The notes beneath the pieces are model-generated. The model did no database searches and was not told the DNA's origin. It saw only the letters and a program-made list of their open reading frames with translations. Below are positions 1-6,374 of a stretch of 6,678 bases of DNA, piece after piece (position 1 is the first letter of the stretch; the number at the start of each line of letters is the position of its first letter). Location of the stretch: assembly GCA_025355595.1 (NCBI GenBank), contig JANXZI010000769.1:1-6678 (forward strand), given 5' to 3'. Source of the stretch: Spartobacteria bacterium (GTDB lineage: Bacteria; Verrucomicrobiota; Verrucomicrobiia; Chthoniobacterales; Chthoniobacteraceae). Both the position numbers and the translations under genes were made by a program.

Positions 1-74
1 CGGAAAATCGTGACTTGTCCTGCAAAAAAACACCGTCATCCGGCTCCGACCTCGCGCAACCTTTTAACTCCCGC

Positions 75-716
75 ATGGCCCTCTTCCAACTCGACCCGCA
101 GAGCATCGCCGCACGCGTGCGCGGTACGGGCGTGCCCGCACAACTGCCGACTGCCGGTGCGTCCGTCGTGCGCGGCATCGTGGGCTTCACCCTGCTGAGT
201 GTCGCGGGCTTCGCACCGTGGCCATTCCTCGATTTGTGGATGCGCCGGGGAACGGAGACGCAGCTCTACATTTCCTGCATCGCGATCTTCGTCGGCCTCA
301 GCGGGCCGCTGCTGCACCGGCTCATCATCGGCCCGGGATCGCTCGTGCGATTTTACAAGCTCTTCGCTCTGGCATTCCTCGCGTACGCGGCGGTGTGGAT
401 CGCATTCTGGGTGTGGCTGCGCGGCCCCGAGGGCGAGATCGCCGGCGTGCTCGGCGGCGCTGCGGCGATGGGCGTGGTGCTTGCGCTCGCGTTCGATGCG
501 CAGCGATCGATCCTGAAAATCATCGCCGCGCTTCTCATCCCGAATGCGCTGGGCTACTTCGCCGGCGGATGGTTCGAGGGAAAGCTCGCGATGGATCACC
601 GGCTCGCCGCGATGCTCCTGTGGGGCGTGTGCTACGGCATCGGCTTCGGCGCGGGGCTCGGCCTCGCGTTTCATTTCTGCCAAGCCCGCGCCCGCGCGGC
701 GCTCGGTGGAAAATGA
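75..716 (+). CDS. Hypothetical polytopic membrane protein, about six transmembrane helices
   Basis: I do not recognise the family. From the ATG at 75 the product is 213 residues and mostly hydrophobic. Likely membrane segments are at about residues 30-52, 63-85, 94-115, 120-140, 145-165 and 178-202, with short basic or acidic loops between them (MRRGTE, RGPEGE, FEGKLAMDHR). The N-terminal 28 residues are soluble and the tail is basic (ARARAALGGK). There is no signal peptide, lipobox or catalytic motif, so an inner-membrane protein is all that can be inferred. The frame stays open to the window edge, with a TTG at 15 that would give 233 residues. I prefer the ATG at 75 because the upstream residues are polar and unlike a membrane-protein start, but no Shine-Dalgarno sequence supports either. 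The gene is followed by a 235-nt spacer with a possible structured RNA, so it is probably not translationally coupled to the downstream ydbH-like gene. Confidence 0.7.
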   Translation: MALFQLDPQSIAARVRGTGVPAQLPTAGASVVRGIVGFTLLSVAGFAPWPFLDLWMRRGTETQLYISCIAIFVGLSGPLLHRLIIGPGSLVRFYKLFALAFLAYAAVWIAFWVWLRGPEGEIAGVLGGAAAMGVVLALAFDAQRSILKIIAALLIPNALGYFAGGWFEGKLAMDHRLAAMLLWGVCYGIGFGAGLGLAFHFCQARARAALGGK

Positions 717-795
717 TGAGACGGAACGAATCAACGCGGGGAAATGTTGAACACACGGCACCGACCTTGCGTCTCATGCTCGTGCGTTTTGATAA

Positions 796-864
796 CGGCG
801 GCAGCGGTAAAATCCGCTGAAACCCGGCAATAAACCGGGACGGGGTTAAAATCCCCGGCCGCCG
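796..864 (+). ncRNA. Candidate structured RNA with a cloverleaf (four-way junction) fold
   Basis: Read directly, four perfect helices nest in this stretch. A 7-bp closing stem pairs CGGCGGC (796-802) with GCCGCCG (858-864). Inside it are a 5-bp arm 803-807/814-818 with loop TAAAAT, a 5-bp arm 823-827/835-839 with 7-nt loop CAATAAA, and a 5-bp arm 841-845/853-857 with 7-nt loop TTAAAAT. The last two arms and the closing stem have tRNA spacing. It lacks tRNA hallmarks: no U8, no GG in the first loop, no U33, TTAAAAT instead of TTCRANY, and a 1-nt variable region. No CCA follows. A T5 run (868-872) lies 3 nt past the closing stem. It could be a degenerate tRNA-like element, a cis-regulatory leader of the ydbH-like gene 87 nt downstream, or a compound terminator for the upstream gene. 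Orientation is assumed from the T run. Confidence 0.4.
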
Positions 865-951
865 GCATTTTTCATCGGGAGGGTCGCAAGCACTACGTCG
901 AAATTTCGGCACGGTTGTCAGCGTGCGGGGCCGCGCGTAGCGTCGAGGGCC

Positions 952-3687
952 ATGCCTGTCCCGCCATCCAGACCGAAGCGCTTCCGCCGGCTTCGCGGGA
1001 TCTTGTGGTGCCTCATGCTCGCGGGCCTCTCGCTGATCGTGCTGGTGATGCTCGCGATTTTTTTCGTCACGCCGCTGGGCGTGTGGGCTGCGAACCGCCT
1101 CCTGCCAGCGTGGAACGTCGCAGCGGATCGCATCACACTCGATGCGAGCGGCGGCATCACGGTGAGTGGCCTGAAGGTGCGCCTCCGCGGGGACGGGAGC
1201 GAAGCGCTGGCGCTGCGCAGGGCACGCGTCACATTTTCGTGGAGGGAACTTTTCCGGCATCATCTCGCCAGCGTTGACCTAAACGGCGTGAGCATCGCCG
1301 CGAATGGAGCCGCAATCTCGGAGGTCGAAAAAATCCTGTCCGGGGGCGACCCGACAAACTCGCGCTGGCGCATAGACCGCCTCACCGTGCGGGACGGCTT
1401 TGCGAAAGCCTCACTCGCCGCGCTGCCGGGAGCCGAGGGTCGTTTCGACGCGGAAATCTTCAGCATGGCAACACCCGATACGGGCGGAAAACCCGACACC
1501 ATGCGTCTCCGCGGCTGGGCGCTCCGCTCGCGTGGAGGCCGCGAGATCATCTCGATCCCGGAGGCAACGCTCGCGTTCACCGTCCTGGAATTGTCCTCCG
1601 GGCATCTGCGCTCCCTCGTTGTGGATGGCGCACAGATCGCGCTGGCCAAAGAAGACCTCGCGCTGCTGCACCCCGGCTCTCCGGGCACAGGCCCGGCGCG
1701 GCCATGGCGCGTGGACGTGCTGGCGATCGACCGCGCAAATGTCCGCATTGATTTTCCAAACGCACCGCTGGTCGAAGGCGGCGTGACGCTCCATGCCGCC
1801 GACCTCGGCACGGATCGCAGCGAGTCGCGCGCACCCGGCGAACTCCGCATCGCAAATCTCTCCGTGCGTCCGCGTGACAGCCGTGCGGCACCCGCGACGC
1901 TTGCGGCCGCGACGGTGCAGTTTGCGGGCTCGGAAATTCTCGCGGGGCATGTCCGCGAGGTGCGGCTGGACGCGCCGTCCGTCAACTTCAACGACGCGTG
2001 GCGTGGGGTCATTTCCAGTCTGCGAAATGGCGGCGCGTCATCCGCAGCGGCGTTCCCTTTCCAGATCGATCAGCTCATCGTGGACGGCGGAAAGGCGGAC
2101 ATCGCGCTCGCCGGAATGCCGCCGATGCAGGGCACGATCGGCGCGCGATTCGCAAACCTCGGTGCGGGCGACGCGACGCTGCAGACCGTGGAATTCCACG
2201 ACCTGCATTTCGGCATCCCCGATCCGCCGGACGGCGTATTCCACGAGTGGCTCTCGCTGCCGAAGGTGAAGGTCACCTTCAGCCTCGCCGATCTCACGCA
2301 GCACCATCGCATCCGCAGCATTGACCTCGACGGCGCGGCGTTCCGGTTCGACCGCGAATGCCGTGCGATGTTTGCGCGGCAGCACGTCGGTGCGGCGGAA
2401 AAGCAGTCTGCGTCCGCGGTGCCGCTCATCGCGGACGAGATGAATCTCCGCAATGCGCGCGTCTCACTCGACGACCTGGGCCTCGGCGTGCCGCCGCTGG
2501 ATTTTTCCGTGAACCTCGACCTCGCAAATGTGCCGCTGAACGATCCGCTGAGTGCCGAGACCGCGGAGGTGCAGACGCTGGAGCTTTCCAATATCAACTT
2601 CGTCTCGCCGCTCGATCCGTTCGTCCCGGTGCTCGCGCTGCCCAGCATTTTCCTCCGCTGGACGCCCGCCGGCCTCCGCGCGCGGCAGATCGAGCACCTC
2701 GAGATCGTCGGCCCGGCGATCCACGTCGGCCCCGATCTTTTCTGGTACATGGACCTCGTGGAACAGCGCCGCGCAGAGCTGGAAGCCGCCGCACCCGCGA
2801 CACCGAATGCGGTTCCCGCGCCGGCGTGGCGCGTGAAGCGCTTCGACGCGACCGCGGGCAAGCTCGTGCTCGCGCTCGACGGGCAGGCGCGTCTCACGCT
2901 GCCGATGCCGTTCGAGTCGCACGCGGAAAATCTCGACTTCCAGCGCCTGAGCGATGCGCGGCTGAAGCTTGTCCTCGAGGTGCCCGAGCAGGACTACGAG
3001 AACGCCGAACTCGGCCTCCACCTGCGCGGGGTGTCGGGAAAAATTGACTTCCAGCTCCCGCCGGGCGCGCACTCGGAGAATCTCGTGCAAACGCTGAAAG
3101 TGCGCGACGTGCGTTGGAAGGAATTCCGCGGGCGCGACTGGTGGCTCGGCCTCACCTTCGACAAGGCGGGCATCCACGGCGACGGCGGCGGGAAAATTTG
3201 TTCCGGAGAAGTCCGCGCGGGCTTTACCTATTTTCTTGATGAACGCGAGCCGTGGACCGGCTGGGTCTCCGGATCGCGCGTGGACCTGAAGGAACTCACC
3301 GACAAGCTCACGCCCGGCAAGGCCGCGATGACTGGTCGCGCAAATGCGAGCCTCGCGCTGAACGGGCTCGGCAATTCGCTCGTGCGTGTCGCCGGGGATT
3401 TCCGCGCGCCGACCGGCGGCAACCTGCGCATCACCAAGCTCGACGAACTCATCGCCGCAATCCCGCGCGACTGGACGATTGCGAAGCGCGATGGCCTGCG
3501 CATCGGACTCGAGAGCCTGCGTGACTTTCCGTACACCGCCGGGAACGCATCGTTCTGGCTCACCGAGCCCGTCGGGCAGTTGCATGTGAACCTTGACGGC
3601 AAGTTGGGGAAACGCGAACTGGAGGTGAACTTCAATCCGCCCGGCGACTTGAACCGACTCTTCCTCTTTACCCCATTCCAGCCATGA
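952..3687 (+). CDS. ydbH: YdbH-like AsmA-superfamily intermembrane phospholipid transport protein
   Basis: The product is 911 residues, close to E. coli YdbH (about 880). A basic N-terminus (RPKRFRRLR) precedes one membrane anchor at about residues 16-40. The rest is predicted periplasmic and rich in alternating hydrophobic/polar strands, as in AsmA-like proteins. I see a tandem repeat: strand motifs starting near residues 139 (WRIDRLTVRDG), 252 (WRVDVLAIDRA), 370 (FQIDQLIVDGG), 490 and 626 (WRVKRFDATAG), spaced 113-136 residues. That fits the repeating-groove architecture of bridge-like lipid transporters. The C-terminal third (about 630-905) corresponds to the YdbH-type domain annotated in databases as DctA-YdbH. 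In E. coli, YdbH, TamB and YhdP redundantly move phospholipid to the outer membrane. The family call rests mainly on the next gene, which resembles YnbE plus YdbL and overlaps by 4 nt. A GAGGG at 945-949 is only 2 nt from the ATG, so translation initiation is not clear. A generic AsmA/DUF748 protein is the alternative. Confidence 0.8.
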   Translation: MPVPPSRPKRFRRLRGILWCLMLAGLSLIVLVMLAIFFVTPLGVWAANRLLPAWNVAADRITLDASGGITVSGLKVRLRGDGSEALALRRARVTFSWRELFRHHLASVDLNGVSIAANGAAISEVEKILSGGDPTNSRWRIDRLTVRDGFAKASLAALPGAEGRFDAEIFSMATPDTGGKPDTMRLRGWALRSRGGREIISIPEATLAFTVLELSSGHLRSLVVDGAQIALAKEDLALLHPGSPGTGPARPWRVDVLAIDRANVRIDFPNAPLVEGGVTLHAADLGTDRSESRAPGELRIANLSVRPRDSRAAPATLAAATVQFAGSEILAGHVREVRLDAPSVNFNDAWRGVISSLRNGGASSAAAFPFQIDQLIVDGGKADIALAGMPPMQGTIGARFANLGAGDATLQTVEFHDLHFGIPDPPDGVFHEWLSLPKVKVTFSLADLTQHHRIRSIDLDGAAFRFDRECRAMFARQHVGAAEKQSASAVPLIADEMNLRNARVSLDDLGLGVPPLDFSVNLDLANVPLNDPLSAETAEVQTLELSNINFVSPLDPFVPVLALPSIFLRWTPAGLRARQIEHLEIVGPAIHVGPDLFWYMDLVEQRRAELEAAAPATPNAVPAPAWRVKRFDATAGKLVLALDGQARLTLPMPFESHAENLDFQRLSDARLKLVLEVPEQDYENAELGLHLRGVSGKIDFQLPPGAHSENLVQTLKVRDVRWKEFRGRDWWLGLTFDKAGIHGDGGGKICSGEVRAGFTYFLDEREPWTGWVSGSRVDLKELTDKLTPGKAAMTGRANASLALNGLGNSLVRVAGDFRAPTGGNLRITKLDELIAAIPRDWTIAKRDGLRIGLESLRDFPYTAGNASFWLTEPVGQLHVNLDGKLGKRELEVNFNPPGDLNRLFLFTPFQP

Positions 3688-4175
3688 GCGTCCGCTTCAT
3701 TCTGCTCGGCGCGCTCGGCTTTCTCGGCGCGTGCAAGCCATTCGACGTAAAGCTGGGCACCGAGAAGCCGCTGAAGGTGGACATCAAAATGAAACTGGAC
3801 GTGTACCAGCACGATCCCAAGGAGGGCGCGAAAAAGTCGGACGTGCCCGCGGCCGACGATCCCGAAGGCGCACGCCGTGCGCGGCTCGGCGAAATCCAGG
3901 CGCTGAAAAATTCCCGGCTCGTCGGCGAAAATCACGCGGGCCTGCTCGAAATCCGCAACCAGCCGACGGGCGAGTACGGCGACTACGTGAAGAAAACGGT
4001 CGAGTCGGAAAATTCCGACCGAAAAAGGCTGATGGAAAAACTCGCGAAGGATCGCGCCGTGCCGCTCGCCGAAATCGAGCGAAGCCAGGCCACGCTCTTC
4101 CGGCAGTCGGCATTCGCCGGTGAATGGTATGAGGAGGCGGCAGGCAGCGGCTTTGCGTGGAAGCAGAAGAACTAG
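3684..4175 (+). CDS. ynbE-ydbL: Lipoprotein with YnbE-like N-terminus fused to a YdbL-like (DUF1318) domain
   Basis: The product is 163 residues. A short signal (MSVRFILLGALGFLGAC) ends in the lipobox LGAC, with Cys17 as the predicted lipidated residue and Lys at +2, compatible with outer-membrane sorting. Residues 18-42 (PFDVKLGTEKPLKVDIKMKL) resemble YnbE just after its lipid-modified cysteine, the strand-forming part thought to pair with YdbH. A charged linker (about 43-62) leads to residues 64-160, which resemble YdbL/DUF1318: ARLGEIQALKNSRLVGENHAG, then a Glu/Lys-rich helix with RKRLMEKLAKDRAVPLAEIE, and a C-terminal GEWYEEAAGSGFAWK matching the GEYVQGINGKWLRK-like end of YdbL as I recall it. 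The ATG overlaps the ydbH stop codon (ATGA at 3684-3687), implying translational coupling. In E. coli YnbE and YdbL are separate proteins; here one chain would carry both. Similarity is by eye and memory, not by alignment. Confidence 0.8.
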   Translation: MSVRFILLGALGFLGACKPFDVKLGTEKPLKVDIKMKLDVYQHDPKEGAKKSDVPAADDPEGARRARLGEIQALKNSRLVGENHAGLLEIRNQPTGEYGDYVKKTVESENSDRKRLMEKLAKDRAVPLAEIERSQATLFRQSAFAGEWYEEAAGSGFAWKQKN

Positions 4176-4221
4176 TGCAGCGTAACGCGCGAAGTGATGG
4201 TTGGCTTTCGAGTCAGCCTGT

Positions 4222-4328
4222 TGTGACTGGTGATACCAACTTTCATAATAAAACAGTGACTGGTCTTCCGGTTTTCACGAGGCAATCAGATCTGGATACT
4301 GGTCACTTCTCACCAGTCACCAGTCACA
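4222..4328. repeat. GTGACTGGT / ACCAGTCAC repeat cluster between convergent genes
   Basis: GTGACTGGT occurs at 4223-4231 and 4256-4264. Its complement ACCAGTCAC occurs at 4312-4320 and, overlapping it, at 4319-4327, with a further ACTGGTCAC at 4298-4306. The outermost copies form a perfect 12-bp inverted repeat (TGTGACTGGTGA at 4222-4233 with 4317-4328). A smaller hairpin, ACTGGT 4298-4303 with ACCAGT 4312-4317, has an 8-nt loop. The spacer 4176-4388 is visibly richer in A and T than the flanking genes and holds no convincing gene. Its position between two convergent genes would suit a bidirectional termination or transcript-end structure, but no T run follows the stems, so that role is inference. 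The motif is too short and irregular for a CRISPR array. Confidence 0.6.
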
Positions 4329-4388
4329 CCCGCGCATGTCCGATGAACCCATCAGTTCACCGCTGACGCGGCACCAGCCCGCACGCCG

Positions 4389-5849
4389 CTACCCGTAGCG
4401 CAGCGCCTCGATCGGGTTGAGCTTCGCCGCTTTCACCGCGGGGAAAAGTCCCGCGAGCACGCCGACGGCGACGCTGAAGGCAAACGCGAGCAGCATGCTC
4501 TCGACGGTGATCACGGGCGTGTTCTCCGTCGGTGACATCGCGACGAGGAGCTTCACGAGCATGCTGGAGGTGAAGAGCCCCGCGAGCCCGCCGATAATTG
4601 CGATGACCACACTCTCGACGAGGATCTGCGTGAACACGTCAGAGAACGTCGCGCCGATCGCCTTGCGGATGCCGATCTCGCGCACGCGCTCGGTGATGCT
4701 GGCGAGCATGATGTTCATGATGCCGATGCCGCCGACGAGCAGGCTGATCGCCGCGATGATGCCGCCGCTCATGCGCGCATTGCTGATGGCCTGCGTGATG
4801 CCCTCGCTCCAGTTTTCCTGAGTGCGGAATGAAAAATCCTCGATGCCCTTGTGTGCCGGCATGATTACGTTTTTCGCCTGCTGGAGCGCGGCGTCCATCT
4901 TGTCTATGTCCGCGATTTTGATCGAGAGCGCGGAAAGGCGCGGGTCGGGGACGAACTCGGTGCTGGCCGTACTCCCGCTCTGGCTGCTGCTCGAACTGCT
5001 GCCCGAATTGCTGCCCTTGCCTCCGCCGGATGAGGAGCCGCCGGACGTGCCGGATGCCGCGCGGAATCTCAGCCACATCGTGTTCAGCGGAATGTACACG
5101 GTGTTGTTTTTCAGATCGAAGACGAACCCGCCGGTCGAGCGGCTGCTGCTCTTGCCGCCGTAGCCTTTGCTGCGCTCGGGGCCGGTCTTCACCTCGACAG
5201 GTTTGTCAGCCGTGAGCTGCCGCAGCTTTTTTTCCTGCTCGCTCTCGTAGTGCTCGAACATGCCGATGATTTTGAACCGCTGGCTGCCGATGTTCACAAA
5301 TTCGCCGACGGGATCGATCACGCGTCCGACCTGCTCCGGCGCGCCGAAGAGCGCGTCGCGCACCGCGGTGCCGACGACGCACACGTTGCGCGCATTTTCC
5401 TCGTCGAGGTCGTTGAACATGCGGCCGTACTCGACGACGTGCTGGTTCAGATCGATGGCGTTTGGCCAGGTGCCGACAAAATTCCACGGGTTGATGCTCT
5501 TTCCGCCGCGCGTCATCGTCACATTCCGCGAACGCATCTCCGGCACGACCATCGTGACGAGCGGCGCGCTGTGGACGAGCGCATACACGTCCTCCATCGT
5601 GGTGCCCACGGCCTGATCGGCCATATGCTGCTGCCACACCGGGATGTCCTGCTCCTCGATGCGCACCTTCTCCAGCCCCCCGATGGCGACGAGCGCCTCC
5701 TTCATGCCATTCTCCATGCCCTTCGTGAGAGCGGACATGGCGACGAGGCTCGACACGCCGAGGATGATGCCGAGCATCGTGAGCAGCGAACGGAACTTGT
5801 TCGCCAGAATTTCCATGAGGCCGACGATGACGGCGTTGAACCAATTCAT
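4389..5849 (-). CDS. MacB-type ABC transporter permease (MacB_PCD + FtsX domains)
   Basis: The product is 486 residues with the classic layout. The first transmembrane helix lies at about 20-42 within NKFRSLLTMLGIILGVSSLV. A large periplasmic core domain runs from about 43 to 355, and three C-terminal helices at about 361-383, 409-435 and 452-472 form the FtsX part. The cytoplasmic coupling segment SITERVREIGIRKAIGAT (384-401) and the ending KAAKLNPIEALRYG are hallmarks of MacB-like permeases. These couple ATP hydrolysis by a partner to periplasmic or outer-membrane export (efflux, lipoproteins or peptides); the substrate cannot be read here. The partner ATPase is upstream on the same strand, but an S23 gene lies between them. 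The protein is longer than the usual roughly 400 residues because of a charged stretch (about 204-240) and a Ser/Gly-rich linker (266-297). The start fits the family N-terminus, yet the bases just upstream are a GC-rich repeat with no Shine-Dalgarno sequence. Confidence 0.93.
   Translation of the reverse strand: MNWFNAVIVGLMEILANKFRSLLTMLGIILGVSSLVAMSALTKGMENGMKEALVAIGGLEKVRIEEQDIPVWQQHMADQAVGTTMEDVYALVHSAPLVTMVVPEMRSRNVTMTRGGKSINPWNFVGTWPNAIDLNQHVVEYGRMFNDLDEENARNVCVVGTAVRDALFGAPEQVGRVIDPVGEFVNIGSQRFKIIGMFEHYESEQEKKLRQLTADKPVEVKTGPERSKGYGGKSSSRSTGGFVFDLKNNTVYIPLNTMWLRFRAASGTSGGSSSGGGKGSNSGSSSSSSQSGSTASTEFVPDPRLSALSIKIADIDKMDAALQQAKNVIMPAHKGIEDFSFRTQENWSEGITQAISNARMSGGIIAAISLLVGGIGIMNIMLASITERVREIGIRKAIGATFSDVFTQILVESVVIAIIGGLAGLFTSSMLVKLLVAMSPTENTPVITVESMLLAFAFSVAVGVLAGLFPAVKAAKLNPIEALRYG
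4959..5054 (-). other. Ser/Gly-rich low-complexity linker within the permease periplasmic domain
   Basis: Residues 266-297 of the permease are almost only Ser and Gly with a few Thr, Lys, Asn, Gln and Ala, including a run of six serines (284-289). The flanking residues (NTVYIPLNTMWLRFRAA before, PDPRLSALSIKIAD after) look like normal MacB periplasmic core. The linker therefore appears inserted into a surface loop, presumably flexible and exposed to the periplasm. It accounts for part of the extra length over usual family members. Confidence 0.75.
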
Positions 5850-5881
5850 CGGAACGCGGAGCGCGGAACGCGGAACGCGGC
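5850..5881 (+). repeat. GC-rich repeat copy R1 (GCGGAACGCGG type), abutting the permease start
   Basis: This copy is built of near-tandem GGAACGCGG/GGAGCGCGG units. It begins on the base right next to the permease start codon (ATG at 5849-5847 on the - strand). Bases 5855-5880 match the reverse complement of 5984-6009 (copy R2) at 25 of 26 positions by eye, so R1 and R2 are inverted around a 103-nt interval and could form a long hairpin. Bases 5853-5880 match copy R3 (6459-6486, inverted) at 25 of 28. Confidence 0.8.
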
Positions 5882-5953
5882 AAGAAGCATCCGAGTCGCG
5901 CGCGTTGTTTGTTTTGGAAAAATGAATGGGAATAACAGCATGGCTGCACCTCG

Positions 5954-6361
5954 TTAGGCTGACGGCTTCCTGCCGGATATTTTCCGCGTTCCGCGTTCTG
6001 CGCTCCGCGCTGGTCCGTGTCTTGCGGTGTTGATCGAAGCTACTGCGATGGCGACCAGTTCGCCCGATTCCTGCAGCAGTGCCGCTGATCTTGCCGCCGG
6101 GACTTTTCCTGAATCGGTCAGCAACTCCAGCCAGTAACCGGACTCGTCAGCCTCCTCTTCCACAATGCCCATTTTGGCGATGAAATCCGCGTTCGCTTTT
6201 GTCCGTTTGGCAGAGCGGTAGTTTGCGCCCACGGATGTCCCCGAGCGCAGAAGCTGCCTCCCGAGAATGCGCGACGCTTCATCCTTCGGCAGCGCCTCGG
6301 CAAAGGCGAGGACGGCCAGCGCAAACTTCTTCGGTCGCAGTTTCAGATCGGTCGCAGGCAT
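5954..6361 (-). CDS. Four-helix-bundle protein, S23 / 23S rRNA intervening-sequence family
   Basis: The product is 135 residues. Family signatures are the N-terminal helix KKFALAVLAFAEALPKDE (11-28), the conserved RQLLRSGTSVGANYRSAKR (35-53) and DFIAKMGIVEEEADESGYWL (59-78), then a final helix ending near residue 115. The family forms small helical-bundle oligomers. Members are encoded in 23S rRNA intervening sequences of some bacteria, resemble the Avd protein of diversity-generating retroelements, and also occur as free-standing genes of unknown function. Nucleic-acid binding is a family inference. The gene starts 13 nt after the ABC ATPase stop and ends 104 nt before the permease, so it sits within an ABC operon. 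Residues from about 118 on (SAERGTRK...) are encoded by repeat copy R2 and look like an added tail rather than family sequence. No clear Shine-Dalgarno sequence is seen; translation may be coupled to the ATPase gene. Confidence 0.92.
   Translation of the reverse strand: MPATDLKLRPKKFALAVLAFAEALPKDEASRILGRQLLRSGTSVGANYRSAKRTKANADFIAKMGIVEEEADESGYWLELLTDSGKVPAARSAALLQESGELVAIAVASINTARHGPARSAERGTRKISGRKPSA
5982..6010 (-). repeat. GC-rich repeat copy R2, inside the 3' end of the S23 gene
   Basis: On the - strand this reads as the same GCGGAGCGC-GAACGCGG unit as R1, with a single mismatch over 26 bases (5984-6009 against 5855-5880). It is translated in the S23 frame as RSAERGTRK, giving that protein an arginine-rich extension that leads to the stop codon at 5954-5956. 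Confidence 0.8.
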
Positions 6362-6374
6362 GGGCGTTGGCTTT

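Noticed and set aside
767..796. Possible promoter TTGCGT (767-772) with GATAAC (791-796) at 18-nt spacing
   Set aside because: The -10 match is only four of six, and it overlaps the 5' base of the cloverleaf's closing stem. A start site near 803 would cut that structure. Too weak to list.
796..864. Annotating the cloverleaf as a functional tRNA
   Set aside because: The stem geometry fits but U8, the GG of the D loop, U33 and the TTC of the T loop are all absent, the variable region is 1 nt and no CCA follows. It is kept only as a candidate structured RNA.
2464..3585. Long antisense open frame (373 codons) on the - strand, with similar ones at 36-761 and 1260-2012
   Set aside because: They lie opposite convincing genes, have Arg/His/Pro-rich composition typical of reverse frames in GC-rich DNA, and show no recognisable domains.
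4222..4328. CRISPR-like array from the repeated 9-mers
   Set aside because: The units are only 9 bp, occur in both orientations and at irregular spacing, and there are no cas genes.
4157..4366. Small + strand open frame of 69 codons spanning the repeat-rich spacer
   Set aside because: It starts inside the lipoprotein gene, runs through the GTGACTGGT repeats and has no ribosome-binding site or recognisable motif.
5250..5957. Open frame of 235 codons on the + strand opposite the permease and R1
   Set aside because: The permease frame on the - strand has clear family motifs. This one is His/Asp/Arg-rich and shows no domain, so it is a shadow.
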